A stretch of DNA of 57,454 nt, from contig NZ_FCOI02000040.1 in the NCBI RefSeq assembly GCF_001544795.2, positions 1 to 57,454 of the forward strand. Reading direction: 5' to 3'. The DNA is from Caballeronia temeraria. GTDB taxonomy: Bacteria; Pseudomonadota; Gammaproteobacteria; Burkholderiales; Burkholderiaceae. The notes beneath the pieces were generated by a model. It was not told the DNA's origin. It saw only the letters and a program-made list of their open reading frames with translations, and ran no database searches. Shown one piece after another: positions 1-9,398 of the stretch (position 1 is its first letter; every line of letters begins with the position of its first letter). The translations under genes were made by a program, and so were the position numbers.

Positions 1-631
1 TGCGAAAACCTCGCGGCGAAAGCCTTGTGATTGGAGCGAGGCCGCTTCAGCTCGAGTGTATTTCAGCGGCCTGCTAATGCTGCTGGTCGCCCCATATGGC
101 AGGCAAATGACGCGTCCTCGAACGCACTGTTGGAGTTCATGCCGTCCGGGGCCGCGGTCACGGAACAGCCGGACCCCCTGAAAGGACAACTCGACCTCGT
201 CGAGCCAGTCAACGATGCAGCGCTCGGCATCTGAGTGTGCTTGCACCGGACGATGCGTCAGATGTGCTAAGGGCGCGAGCCGGCATATCAGCAGGCTTCC
301 TGCGGAGCCGACGGCGTATATCCGGTGCGTGTTGCGGGCGATGGCTGTGAGCAGTGATGGCCGCCCCAAGTGTGGTTCGGCGGTTCATTGCGGGGAACCG
401 CAGCCGCCGCCCTCTACGGGGCGTGGGCCATCTTCAGCGCGATTGTGTGATCCAAAGGAGCAGGGGTGGCGGGACCCCGGAACCTATCCGGCTGGGGTGC
501 CACTCCACGGGCAATACGAACCGATCCTCAGGGAAAACTATGATTATGGAATAAATGAAAATGGAAATATACTAGCTTCAAGGACGGCGATTCACGCGTC
601 GTGGGCGATAGAAACATTCCGTAAGAGGGCA
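1..631. other. Left-edge region without a confident gene
   Basis: No convincing complete gene is visible. Several short open frames overlap here on both strands, but none shows a family signature. In one plus-strand frame around 352-445 there is a hydrophobic stretch (WFGGSLRGTAAAALYGAW) ending in a stop codon. It could be the degraded 3' end of a membrane transporter, but this is only an impression. An open plus-strand frame runs from 215 into the first real gene; its first 139 codons are Arg/Cys/Pro-rich, match no family I know and are best read as non-coding leader. The last 90 bases are locally AT-rich and probably hold the promoter of the catabolic operon. Confidence 0.4.
544..573 (+). 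promoter_or_regulatory. Possible promoter of the catabolic operon
   Basis: A TATACT hexamer lies at 568-573, inside the only AT-rich patch (about 538-575) upstream of the first catabolic gene. The candidate -35 about 18 bp upstream (TTATGG at 544-549) is a poor match to TTGACA, so activator or repressor control would be expected. The start codon at 632 would leave a leader of about 50 nt. No clear operator palindrome was seen. The assignment rests on base composition and the -10 match only. Confidence 0.3.
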
Positions 632-2833
632 ATGATGGCCGAGCGTTCGTTTGTCGAGGAAGTCAAGAAGCTGCGCCTGGGCGCGGGCGAAGTGTTCAGC
701 GGCGAGGGCATTCTTGCGGTGACCAAGGCCCTTCTCGAATCGGGTGTCGCGTATGTGGCCGGCTATCAGGGCGCACCCATTTCGCATCTGATGGATGTGC
801 TGGCCGACGCTCAAGACATTCTTTTGGACCACGGCATCCGCTTTGAGAACAGCGCCAGCGAGGCGACCGCCGCCGCCTCTCTCGCGGCGTCAGTCAATTA
901 CCCGCTGCGCGGCGCCGTTACATTCAAGGCGACCGTGGGCACGAACGTGGCCTCCGACGCCCTGGCGAACCTCGCGTCGGGCGGGGTGACCGGGGGCGCA
1001 TTGATCATCGTCGGCGAGGACTACGGCGAAGGTTCGTCGATCATGCAAGAGCGTAGTCATGCCTTCGCGATGAAGTCGCAAATCTGGCTGCTTGACCCTC
1101 GCCCGAATCTGCCTTGCATCGTGCAAGCCGTGAAGGACGGGTTCGACCTCTCGGAGGCGAGCAGTACGCCCGTCATGCTGCAGCTGCGCATTCGCGCGTG
1201 CCATCTGCACGGTCAGTTCGTCGCCTCTGATAACAAGCGCTCCGCCTTCACGATCAAGGACGCACTCGAGAACCCGGCGCGCGACGTCAACCGTATCGTG
1301 CTGCCGCCAGCGAGCTTTGCGCACGAGCGCGAAAAGATCCATGAACGTTGGCCTGCGGCCGTCGAGTTCATCGAGTCACGCAGGCTTAATGAATTTTTCG
1401 GAGAAGACGGCCACGACATCGGCATTGCCGTGCAAGGTGGTAGTTACAACACGGTGTTGCGAGCCCTCGAACGGCTGGGCCTCGCCGACGTGTATGGCGA
1501 GTCGAAAATCCCGATGTACGTAATGAACGTGGCGTATCCTCTGATCGACTCTGAATGGGAGCGTTTCTGTGCGGACAAGCGTGCGGTGCTTGTGATCGAG
1601 GAAGGGCAGCCTAATTTCGTCGAGCAGAACGCCAGCGCGATCCTTCGTCAGCGGGGCGTGTCGGCCGCGCTGCATGGCAAGGACGTCCTGCCGCTTGCTG
1701 GTGAATACAACACCGCGACGGTGATGAAGGGATTGCGTAGCTTCTTCGAGCGATATGGCGTCCTTGAGCCGCAGCCGGCGCCGCGCAAAGTGATACCGGT
1801 GGTCGCGGTCAAAGAAGCGGCCACGACTAACGTCGCGGCAGACAATCGGCCACCGGGAGTCAACGAGTTGCCCGCGCTTGACGACAATGTGCATGCGCGC
1901 CCGCCTGGCTTTTGCACGGGCTGTCCTGAGCGGCCGATCTTCACTGCGATGAAGTTGCTCGAGCGTGAGATCGGCCCGCATCACGTCAGCGCCGATATTG
2001 GCTGCCATTTGTTTTCCATCCTTCCGCCGTTCAATCTGGGCGCCACAACGATGGGGTACGGCTTGGGTGGCGCCAGCGCGGCCGCGCTCAATGCCCCAGC
2101 CGCGAAGCGCGCCATTTCCATGATGGGCGACGGCGGATTCTGGCACAACGGACTGACAAGCGGCATCGCCAATGCCGTCTTCAACAAGAGCGACAACCTG
2201 ACTGTGGTGGTCGACAACAGTTATACGTCGGCCACAGGTGGTCAGGACATCCTTTCTTCCACCGCATTGAATCCGACCCGTAGCACGGGGCACGAGATCG
2301 AGCAGGCGGTGCGTGGAGTGGGCGTGAATTGGGTGAAGACGGTTCGTCGCACCTATGACCTGAAGACCATGAAGGCGACGCTCAAGGAGGCCCTGACCAC
2401 GCCTACGAAGGGGCCCAAGGTGCTGATCGCGCAAAGCGAGTGCATGCTCAACAAGCAGCGGCGGGAGAAGCCGAAGCAGCGCAAGGCCATCGCTGCGGGC
2501 GAGCGCGTGGTGCGAGAACGATTCGGCGTCGATTCCGATACCTGTACGGGGGATCACTCGTGTATCCGCCTGTCAGGTTGCCCATCGCTGTCGATCAAAC
2601 CCAATCCCGACGCGCTGCGTACTGACCCAGTGGCGACCGTGCTTGACAGTTGCGTGGGCTGCGGTCTGTGCGGGGAGGTTTCGCATGCAGCGGTCCTGTG
2701 TCCGTCGTTCTATCGCGCGCAAATCATCAGCAACCCCACGCGCGCAGACAAGCTGCGCCAGCGCACTCGCGACGCAGTGATCGGCTGGCTGCAACGCCGC
2801 GGCGCCGCGCGCCGTGCACGCTACGCATTCTGA
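632..2833 (+). CDS. Indolepyruvate:ferredoxin oxidoreductase-type alpha subunit (IorA-like)
   Basis: This is a roughly 733-residue large subunit of a 2-oxoacid:ferredoxin oxidoreductase, which oxidatively decarboxylates an aryl 2-oxoacid to its CoA thioester and reduces ferredoxin. An N-terminal pyrimidine-binding half (GEGILAVTKALLESG, then GYQGAPISHLMD) is followed by the TPP-binding half with CTGCPERPIF, the core GDGGFWHNGL and VVDNSYTSATGGQD. The C-terminus carries two Cys-rich cluster motifs (CTGDHSCIRLSGCP and CVGCGLCGE...CP), expected to bind [4Fe-4S]. The frame stays open upstream to 215, but homology begins only at MMAERSF, so the start is set at 632 (an ATG at 635 is the alternative); the ribosome site is weak. 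It lies 12 bp before the partner subunit. The substrate may be isatinate rather than indolepyruvate, because the downstream genes act on 2-aminobenzoyl-CoA-like compounds; this is inference. Confidence 0.88.
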   Translation: MMAERSFVEEVKKLRLGAGEVFSGEGILAVTKALLESGVAYVAGYQGAPISHLMDVLADAQDILLDHGIRFENSASEATAAASLAASVNYPLRGAVTFKATVGTNVASDALANLASGGVTGGALIIVGEDYGEGSSIMQERSHAFAMKSQIWLLDPRPNLPCIVQAVKDGFDLSEASSTPVMLQLRIRACHLHGQFVASDNKRSAFTIKDALENPARDVNRIVLPPASFAHEREKIHERWPAAVEFIESRRLNEFFGEDGHDIGIAVQGGSYNTVLRALERLGLADVYGESKIPMYVMNVAYPLIDSEWERFCADKRAVLVIEEGQPNFVEQNASAILRQRGVSAALHGKDVLPLAGEYNTATVMKGLRSFFERYGVLEPQPAPRKVIPVVAVKEAATTNVAADNRPPGVNELPALDDNVHARPPGFCTGCPERPIFTAMKLLEREIGPHHVSADIGCHLFSILPPFNLGATTMGYGLGGASAAALNAPAAKRAISMMGDGGFWHNGLTSGIANAVFNKSDNLTVVVDNSYTSATGGQDILSSTALNPTRSTGHEIEQAVRGVGVNWVKTVRRTYDLKTMKATLKEALTTPTKGPKVLIAQSECMLNKQRREKPKQRKAIAAGERVVRERFGVDSDTCTGDHSCIRLSGCPSLSIKPNPDALRTDPVATVLDSCVGCGLCGEVSHAAVLCPSFYRAQIISNPTRADKLRQRTRDAVIGWLQRRGAARRARYAF

Positions 2834-2845
2834 TTCAGGAAAGAC

Positions 2846-4339
2846 ATGATGAACCTGCAACCCATCAAAATTGCGATTCTCGCCATGGGCGGCGAAGGCG
2901 GCGGGGTGCTCGCCGACTGGATCGTCGATCTCGGCGAGCACAATGGCTATCGCGCCCAGACTACGTCGGTACCGGGGGTCGCACAGCGTACCGGAGCGAC
3001 CATCTATTACGTGGAGCTCTTTCCGGTCGAACCGGGCCTCGCCCGCGCGCCCGTTCTCTCGCTGATGCCTTTGCCGGGTGATGTGGATGTCGTTCTCGCT
3101 TCGGAGCTGATGGAGGCAGGCCGGGCCGTGCAACGTGGACTCGTCACCTCCGACCGCACGACGCTCATTTCTTCCACGCATCGCGTCTACTCGATCGCAG
3201 AAAAAACCGCAATGGGCGATGGCCGCGTGGATAGCGAAACGCTTATTGCACACGCGAGCAAGGCTGCGAAACGTTACATCCGCTTCGACATGGCGGCTGC
3301 TGCACAGGCAAGCGGCAGTGTGATCAGCGCCGTACTGTTCGGCGCGCTCGCAGGCGCTGGCGTGCTGCCGTTCAGTCGCCGCGAGTTCGAGGAGACGATC
3401 GAGCGGGGCGGCGTCGGCGTCAAGCCGAGCCTGCGGGCATTCGCCCTCGCGTTCGATCGCGCAAGCGAGGAAGAGACTGCCGACGCTGGGGTGCCTGCGG
3501 ACGAGTTGCAGCTGACGCCTCGCAATTCGACAGTCGCACGGCTGGTCGAGCGCGTACGCGCCGAGTTGCCAATCGCGGTTCAACGCATTGCCCTCGAAGG
3601 TGTGCGCCGCCTGATCGACTATCAGGATCCCGCCTACGCGCGCCTGTATCTCGACCGGCTCATTGCGCTCGCCAGCGAACTGCCCGCCGAAGAAACGGCG
3701 CTTTTACGCGAGACGGCGCGTCACCTCGCGCTCTGGATGTCGTATGAAGATACGATCCGTGTGGCGGACCTGAAGACGCGCGGCGCGCGCTTCGAGCGCG
3801 TGCGCGGTGAAGTGCAGGCTCAGTCGAACCAGTTGCTGGAAATTAACGAGTTCATGCATCCGCGTATCGAGGAAATTTGCGAGACGCTGCCTGCGGGCCT
3901 CGGCCGCTGGTTGGCGAAGCCGCATTGGCTTCACGGATTCGTCAAGCGACGCACGCAGTCTGGACGGGTGGTCCGCACGAGTTCGCTGGGCGGCTACTTG
4001 ATGCTGCACGCCGTCGCCAGTCTGCGGGCCATTCGGCGCCGCACGCTGCGCTATCAGCTCGAAAACGCACGTATCGAAGCTTGGCTGGCGCAGATCGCCG
4101 AGACGGCAAAACTCAATCCCGCGCTGGCCACTGAAATCGCGCAGTGCCAGCGACTCGTCAAAGGCTATAGCGATACCCACGCACGCGGCCTGAAGAACTA
4201 CCAGACGCTGATGACCGCGGTGAGTAAGGCCGGTGCGCGGCTGGCTCCTGCAACCCTGCGCGACTTGCGCGACGCCGCGCTCGCCGACGAACATGGCCAC
4301 AAGTTGAAAGCGGCGCTTGCGCGGCACGCGCTGGCTTGA
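2846..4339 (+). CDS. Indolepyruvate oxidoreductase beta-family subunit with long C-terminal extension
   Basis: This is the 497-residue partner of the upstream IorA-like protein. The first 190 or so residues are the gamma-type domain of 2-oxoacid oxidoreductases (GGEGGGVLADWI near the N-terminus, then VPGVAQRTGATIYYVE), which handles CoA and subunit contact. Classical IorB proteins are about 200 residues and stop there. Here a further 300 or so mostly helical, Arg/Glu-rich residues follow; such extended beta-family proteins occur in proteobacteria and the extra domain has no function known to me. The start ATG follows a CAGGAAAG ribosome site, and a second ATG lies directly after it. The 12 bp spacing from the alpha gene indicates translation from one message. 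Confidence 0.85.
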   Translation: MMNLQPIKIAILAMGGEGGGVLADWIVDLGEHNGYRAQTTSVPGVAQRTGATIYYVELFPVEPGLARAPVLSLMPLPGDVDVVLASELMEAGRAVQRGLVTSDRTTLISSTHRVYSIAEKTAMGDGRVDSETLIAHASKAAKRYIRFDMAAAAQASGSVISAVLFGALAGAGVLPFSRREFEETIERGGVGVKPSLRAFALAFDRASEEETADAGVPADELQLTPRNSTVARLVERVRAELPIAVQRIALEGVRRLIDYQDPAYARLYLDRLIALASELPAEETALLRETARHLALWMSYEDTIRVADLKTRGARFERVRGEVQAQSNQLLEINEFMHPRIEEICETLPAGLGRWLAKPHWLHGFVKRRTQSGRVVRTSSLGGYLMLHAVASLRAIRRRTLRYQLENARIEAWLAQIAETAKLNPALATEIAQCQRLVKGYSDTHARGLKNYQTLMTAVSKAGARLAPATLRDLRDAALADEHGHKLKAALARHALA

Positions 4340-4367
4340 GCGGCCCACAACAAATCGAGGAATCAGT

Positions 4368-4811
4368 ATGAATGCACATGTGTTCGAACGCCGGCGCAAG
4401 ATCCACTTTTCCGAGTGCGATGCAGCCGGGATTGTCTTCTATCCCCAATATTTCGTGCTCTTCAACGACTTGATCGAACAGTGGATCGACGAAATGTTGC
4501 CCGATGGCTATCACGGCGTGCTCGGCACGCGGCGCGTCGGAATGCCGACGGTGCGTCTGGAGGTCGACTTCAAGGCGATCAGCAAAATGGGCGACCAGGT
4601 TTCGCTCTCGCTCGACGTGCAACGCCTCGGCAACAAGTCACTGACGCTCGGATGGACGTGTACCGGCGCCGATGGCGTGGTTCGCATGGCCGCGCGGCAG
4701 ACAATTGTGACGACTTGCCTGAACACCCATGAATCGATTCCGATCCCACAGGATCTGCGGGCGGGGATTGAGCGTGCGGCGAATGAGTGCGCAGTTGCGG
4801 TCAATCAATGA
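4368..4811 (+). CDS. Acyl-CoA thioesterase of the 4-hydroxybenzoyl-CoA thioesterase family
   Basis: This is a 147-residue single hotdog-fold protein. The active-site region ECDAAGIVFYPQYF near the N-terminus matches the D-x-A-G-I-V-x-Y/F-P signature of 4-hydroxybenzoyl-CoA thioesterases, with the catalytic Asp present. It probably releases an aromatic acid from the CoA thioester made by the neighbouring monooxygenase. In the proposed pathway this would be 5-hydroxyanthranilate or gentisate for the ring-cleaving cupin. The start at 4368 is preceded by a CGAGGA ribosome site; an upstream in-frame start at 4317 would overlap iorB and lacks homology. The gap to iorB is 28 bp, and the next gene follows after 61 bp. 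Confidence 0.88.
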   Translation: MNAHVFERRRKIHFSECDAAGIVFYPQYFVLFNDLIEQWIDEMLPDGYHGVLGTRRVGMPTVRLEVDFKAISKMGDQVSLSLDVQRLGNKSLTLGWTCTGADGVVRMAARQTIVTTCLNTHESIPIPQDLRAGIERAANECAVAVNQ

Positions 4812-4872
4812 AGCGGGGCGTCCCTGTTGGCAGCGCTGAAATAGGTAAATCTGAGATATCGGAGTAAGGGAA

Positions 4873-7188
4873 ATGAAGATCGTCTGCATTGGGGGCGGGC
4901 CGGCAGGCCTCTATTTTGGACTGCTTATGAAGCTGCAGGATCCAGAAAACGAGATTGTGGTCGTCGAGCGCAATCGTCCTTACGACACGTTCGGATGGGG
5001 CGTGGTGTTCTCCGACGCGACCATGGACAACTTGCGCGAGGCCGACGCGGTATCGGCTCAGACGATCGGGAATGCGTTCAACCGCTGGGACGATATCGAG
5101 ATTCACTTCAAGGACCGCTCGATCAGAAGCGGTGGACACGGCTTCATTGGCATTGGCCGCAAGAAGCTACTCAATATCCTGCAAGCGCGGTGCGAAGACG
5201 TGGGCGTCAAGCTGGTGTTCGAGGAGTATGTCGAGGATGATCAGGCGATCGCTCGTAAGTATGACGCCGACCTCGTCATTGCGTCCGACGGAGTGAATAG
5301 CCTCACGCGCAAGAAGTATCAGCAGACCTTCCGTCCCGATATCGACGAGCGTCGATGCCGCTTTGTCTGGCTGGGCACGAAGAAGGTTTTCGACGCCTTC
5401 AACTTCATCTTTGTGCAGAACGAGCACGGCTGGTTCCAGGCGCATGCCTATCGTTTCCAGGACGGTCTGTCGACTTTCATTGTCGAAACGCCCGAGCAGA
5501 CGTGGCAAGCCGCGGGCATTGGCGAGATGAGTCAGGAAGAGGGCATCGCCTATTGCGAGAGACTTTTTGCACCGTATCTCGACGGCAATCCGCTTATCTG
5601 CAACGCCACGCATCTGCGCGGCTCCGCGATCTGGATTCGCTTCCCGCGCGTCATTTGCGGGAAGTGGGTGCACTGGACCACGCAAGGCGATGGAAAGCAA
5701 GTTCCGGTCGTGCTGATGGGGGACGCGGCGCATACCGCCCATTTTTCGATTGGTTCAGGAACCAAGCTGGCGCTCGAGGACGCGATCGAGTTGGCGCGTA
5801 GTTTGAAAACGGTCAGTGGGTCACTCGAAACGCAGCTCGCGCATTACGAGGCGGTGCGCAGCGTCGAAGTACTCAAGATACAGAACGCCGCGCGTAATTC
5901 GACCGATTGGTTCGAGAACGTTGAGCGCTACGCCAGTCTGGAACCCGAACAGTTCGCTTATTCGTTGCTTACCCGCTCGCAACGAATTTCGCACGAGAAC
6001 CTTCGTCTGCGCGACCGCGAATGGCTCGAAGGCTATGAAACGTGGCTTGCCAGCCAGGCTGGCGCGACGAGTGCCGACCACGCTGTGCCCCCGATGCTTA
6101 CACCGTATCGAATCCGCGACGTCGAACTGAAGAACCGGATCGTGGTTTCGCCCACCGCGATGTACTCGTGCGAAAACGGCGTGCCGGGTGACTTTCATCT
6201 CGTGCATCTCGGTAGCCGCGCGCTCGGTGGCGCAGGGCTCGTGATGGTCGAGATGACAGCGGTTTCTCCGGAAGCACGGGCGACGCCGGGATGTCCCGGA
6301 CTCTGGAACGACGAACAGACGGCCGCGTTTGCGCACATCGTTAAATTTCTTCACGCCAACTCCAGTGCGCGTATCGGCATTCAGCTGGGTCATGCGGGAC
6401 GCCGTGCATCGACGCAACTTGGGTGGCAGAAGATGGACCATCCGCTGGAGGCCGGCAACTGGCCGTTGGTTTCGGCTTCGGCGCTGCCGTATCTGCCCGG
6501 TGTATCGGAAACGCCTCGAGCCATGACGCGGGAGGACATGGACCGCGTGCGCGACGACTTCGTTGCGGCCGCCCGTCGAGCCGATGCAGCCGGTTTCGAC
6601 TGGCTGGAGCTGCAAGCGGGTCACGGTTATCTGCTGTCGTGCTTTATCTCGCCGATCACGAACCAGCGAGACGACGAGTACGGCGGATCGCTCGAAAACC
6701 GCATGGCGTTTCCTCTCGAGGTCCTTCGCGCAGTGCGCCGCGTGTGGCCGGAGGCAAAACCGATCTCGGTGCGGATTTCCGCCTCGGACTGGGTGGAAGG
6801 CGGCATTGGCGGCGATGACGCGGTGCAGATCGGGCGCCTCCTGAAGGCCGCCGGCGCGGACATGATCGATTGCTCGTCTGGCGAAGTGACGCCGCAGCAG
6901 AAGCCTGTCTACGGCCGCATGTATCAAACGCCGTTTGCCGACCGTGTTCGCAACGAGGCGCAGGTGCCGACGATTGCCGTAGGCGCCATCACGGAAGGCG
7001 ACCAGGTGAACGGCATCATCGCGTCGGGGCGCGCCGACCTATGCGCGATCTCGCGCCCGTATCTCGCGGATCCCGCCTGGCTGCTGCGTGAAAGCGCAAA
7101 GCTCGGCTACCGGAACGTGGAATGGCCGGCCCAGTATCTGTTTGCTAAGGAGCAGATGGAACGCGCCTTTCAACGCGCGCCATCATGA
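4873..7188 (+). CDS. Bifunctional aryl-CoA monooxygenase / Old Yellow Enzyme-like reductase
   Basis: This is a 771-residue fusion. Residues 1-400 form a PHBH-type FAD monooxygenase (GGGPAGLYFG at the N-terminus, GDAAHTAHFSIGSGTK near residue 285). Residues about 407-771 form an Old Yellow Enzyme-type FMN domain (MLTPYRIRDVELKNRIV, then HGYLLSCFISPITNQRDDEY and GRADLCAISRPYLADP). The same architecture is known in 2-aminobenzoyl-CoA monooxygenase/reductase and in proteins annotated as salicylyl-CoA 5-hydroxylase. The enzyme hydroxylates the aryl-CoA ring at C5; the second domain can reduce the product. It sits between the thioesterase and the ring-cleavage dioxygenase, which fits hydroxylation followed by hydrolysis of the thioester. 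Whether the natural substrate carries 2-amino or 2-hydroxy cannot be read from the sequence; the maleate-forming downstream genes allow either. Confidence 0.9.
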   Translation: MKIVCIGGGPAGLYFGLLMKLQDPENEIVVVERNRPYDTFGWGVVFSDATMDNLREADAVSAQTIGNAFNRWDDIEIHFKDRSIRSGGHGFIGIGRKKLLNILQARCEDVGVKLVFEEYVEDDQAIARKYDADLVIASDGVNSLTRKKYQQTFRPDIDERRCRFVWLGTKKVFDAFNFIFVQNEHGWFQAHAYRFQDGLSTFIVETPEQTWQAAGIGEMSQEEGIAYCERLFAPYLDGNPLICNATHLRGSAIWIRFPRVICGKWVHWTTQGDGKQVPVVLMGDAAHTAHFSIGSGTKLALEDAIELARSLKTVSGSLETQLAHYEAVRSVEVLKIQNAARNSTDWFENVERYASLEPEQFAYSLLTRSQRISHENLRLRDREWLEGYETWLASQAGATSADHAVPPMLTPYRIRDVELKNRIVVSPTAMYSCENGVPGDFHLVHLGSRALGGAGLVMVEMTAVSPEARATPGCPGLWNDEQTAAFAHIVKFLHANSSARIGIQLGHAGRRASTQLGWQKMDHPLEAGNWPLVSASALPYLPGVSETPRAMTREDMDRVRDDFVAAARRADAAGFDWLELQAGHGYLLSCFISPITNQRDDEYGGSLENRMAFPLEVLRAVRRVWPEAKPISVRISASDWVEGGIGGDDAVQIGRLLKAAGADMIDCSSGEVTPQQKPVYGRMYQTPFADRVRNEAQVPTIAVGAITEGDQVNGIIASGRADLCAISRPYLADPAWLLRESAKLGYRNVEWPAQYLFAKEQMERAFQRAPS

Positions 7189-7240
7189 GAAGGCAGCGTG
7201 CCTGGTTGACCCTACTTTCACGCAATGGAGTCGCAACGAC

Positions 7241-8368
7241 ATGGCTGAGCAAAATTACGACGCGTATCGCGAGGGCGTCGCGGGCCGCGCAGATGTTGAG
7301 GACACGCCAGAACTCATCGCCTATTACAGATCACTTGAAAAGTTGGAGGCGGGGGCGCTCTGGACCGTGGCGAACAAGATCGAACCGTGGCAGCCCAGGT
7401 CCGAGTCGGTCCCGGTGCTCTGGCGCTATCGCGATATGCGTGAGCATGTGCTCCGTTCGGTCGACCTCGTCTCGCCCGAAAAAGCCGGCCGTCGCGTCAT
7501 CTACCTGAGCAATCCGGGTCGTCGCGAGGTGTCAGCAGCGGTTGGCTGGCTGTATTCGGGGCTTCAGGTCATGCACCCGGGGGAAGTTGCATCGGCGCAC
7601 GCTCACTCTTCATCGGCGCTGCGTTTCATCATGGAAGGCACGGGCGCCTACACCGTGGTCGACGGCCACAAGATGACGCTCGGGCGCAATGATCTCGTGC
7701 TTACCCCCAATGGCACCTGGCATGAGCACGGGGTGGCGAAGGAGGGCACGCCCTGCATTTGGCAGGACGGTCTCGACATTCCGCTCGTCAATGCCTTGGA
7801 GGCCGGTTTCTATGCGGTGCATCCCGATCTTCGCCAGGCCGTCACGCACCCGGTGAACGACTCAACGGCGACTTGGGGCGCGCCGGGTCTGCTCCCGCAG
7901 AACGGCGACTGGAACAAGCGCTACTCCCCGCTCTTCAAGTACGAGTGGGAGCCGACGTACGAAGCCCTTGTACGGCACGCACGCGTAACCGACGGGTCGC
8001 CGTTCGACGGCGTGCTGATGCATTACGGAAATCCGGTGACGGGCGGCCCCGTGATGTCGACCATTGGCGCGAGCATGCAATTGCTTCGTCCGGGCGAGCA
8101 GACGCGCGCTCATCGGCACACGGGCAGCTTTATCTATCAGGTGGCGAAGGGCAGCGGCTATTCGATCATCGATGGCAAGCGTCTGGACTGGACCGAACGT
8201 GACATTTTTTGCGTGCCGTCGTGGGCGTTCCACGAGCACGCGAACAGCTCATCGTCGGACGACGCGTGCCTGTTCTGTTTCAACGATTTGCCGGTCATGC
8301 AGGCGCTGAACCTATATCGCGAAGAAGCGCTTGCCGAAAACGGCGGGCATCAGACCGTAGCAGAGTGA
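7241..8368 (+). CDS. Bicupin dioxygenase of the gentisate 1,2-dioxygenase family
   Basis: This is a 375-residue protein with two cupin domains. The first has HAHSSSALRFIMEG and later WHEHG near residues 120-170, and the second has AHRHTGSFIYQVAKG and FHEHAN near 285-330. This is the layout of Fe(II)-dependent gentisate 1,2-dioxygenases, which open the ring between C1 and C2 to give maleylpyruvate. If the ring carries 2-NH2 and 5-OH (5-hydroxyanthranilate), the same cleavage would give maleamylpyruvate. The start at 7241 follows a GGAG ribosome site; an open frame extends back to 7088 inside the upstream gene but has no homology. The next gene, an FAH-family hydrolase, matches the expected product. 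Confidence 0.88.
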   Translation: MAEQNYDAYREGVAGRADVEDTPELIAYYRSLEKLEAGALWTVANKIEPWQPRSESVPVLWRYRDMREHVLRSVDLVSPEKAGRRVIYLSNPGRREVSAAVGWLYSGLQVMHPGEVASAHAHSSSALRFIMEGTGAYTVVDGHKMTLGRNDLVLTPNGTWHEHGVAKEGTPCIWQDGLDIPLVNALEAGFYAVHPDLRQAVTHPVNDSTATWGAPGLLPQNGDWNKRYSPLFKYEWEPTYEALVRHARVTDGSPFDGVLMHYGNPVTGGPVMSTIGASMQLLRPGEQTRAHRHTGSFIYQVAKGSGYSIIDGKRLDWTERDIFCVPSWAFHEHANSSSSDDACLFCFNDLPVMQALNLYREEALAENGGHQTVAE

Positions 8369-8440
8369 ACGTCGGGCATTCGGAGTTCGATTCAATATTA
8401 GCCGCCTCATTTGTCGGGCGGGTTTTAGGGAGGTTTTATC

Positions 8441-9352
8441 ATGCGTCTTGTCACCTATCGATCCGATGTAAATGCTGCCGCTCGTCTCGGCGCGATCGTC
8501 GATGATGCTGTCGTCGACCTCGAGCGCTTGGGCGCCGCCACGGGCTTTCCTTTACCGGCGGGCATGCTCGAATTCATCGACCTCGGCCCGCAGGCAGTAC
8601 GGCAGACCAGCGCGTTGCTCAACGAACAGCGCGGCAAATGGCCGTTCGGAGTCTCGATGCCGGTGAGCAATGTCAAGCTGCTTGCGCCCATTCCGCGGCC
8701 GCGCAAGAACATTTTCGGGATCGGCCTGAACTACGTTGAGCACGTTGCGGAGTCGAGCCGCACCCTCGATACGTCGAAGGATTTGCCGAAGGAACCCGTC
8801 ATTTTCTCAAAGCCGCCGACCTCGGTGATCGGTCCGGGCGACGCCATCGAGCACAACAAGGAAGTCACGCAGCAGCTCGACTGGGAGATCGAACTTGCGG
8901 TCATCATGGGCACGCGCGCCAAGCGCGTCAGCGAGTCCGATGCGCTCAGCTACGTGTTTGGCTACAGCGTCATGATCGATATGAGCGCACGCGATTGTCG
9001 CCGCGCCGGTCAGTGGATCTATTCAAAAGGGCAGGACACGTATGCACCGTTCGGGCCATGCATCGTCACCGCAGACGAGATTCCCGACCCGCATACGCTC
9101 AACTTGAGCCTGACCGTCAACGGCGTAACCAAGCAAAGCTCGAATACGCGCCACATGCTCTTCAAGGTGCCGACGCTCATCGCGGACATCAGCAAGGCCA
9201 TCACGTTGGAGCCAGGCGACATCATCGCGACCGGCACGCCGGACGGCGTGGGGGCGGGCCGTTCGCCGCAGGAATGGCTCTGGCCCGGGGACATCGTGCA
9301 TGGGCAAGTGGAGGGCATTGGTGAGCTGCGTCATCCGGTGGTGGCTGTTTGA
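8441..9352 (+). CDS. Fumarylacetoacetate hydrolase-family protein (maleyl- or maleamylpyruvate hydrolase candidate)
   Basis: This is a 303-residue FAH-family hydrolase. The family core is clear: IFGIGLNYVEHVAES, EPVIFSKPPTSVIGPGD, DWEIELAVIMG with the metal-binding acidic residues, and the C-terminal GDIIATGTPDGVG. FAH-family hydrolases cleave C-C bonds of 1,3-diketone-like ring-fission products. Next to a gentisate-type dioxygenase and a maleate isomerase, the expected reaction is hydrolysis of maleylpyruvate (or its monoamide) to maleate (or maleamate) plus pyruvate. This is a glutathione-independent gentisate branch, and no maleylpyruvate isomerase of the GST family is seen nearby. The start follows a strong AGGGAGG site. 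Confidence 0.88.
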   Translation: MRLVTYRSDVNAAARLGAIVDDAVVDLERLGAATGFPLPAGMLEFIDLGPQAVRQTSALLNEQRGKWPFGVSMPVSNVKLLAPIPRPRKNIFGIGLNYVEHVAESSRTLDTSKDLPKEPVIFSKPPTSVIGPGDAIEHNKEVTQQLDWEIELAVIMGTRAKRVSESDALSYVFGYSVMIDMSARDCRRAGQWIYSKGQDTYAPFGPCIVTADEIPDPHTLNLSLTVNGVTKQSSNTRHMLFKVPTLIADISKAITLEPGDIIATGTPDGVGAGRSPQEWLWPGDIVHGQVEGIGELRHPVVAV

Positions 9353-9398
9353 CGCCCGCGAGATCCGCTTAACCCTGCCGAACTATCGGAGACGCTCC

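Noticed and set aside
1376..2557. 393-codon minus-strand open frame
   Set aside because: It lies opposite the IorA-like gene, is Arg/His/Leu-rich and has no family signature; it is a typical GC-rich antisense artefact.
5821..6927. 368-codon minus-strand open frame
   Set aside because: It is antisense to the bifunctional monooxygenase, with arginine-rich composition and no signature.
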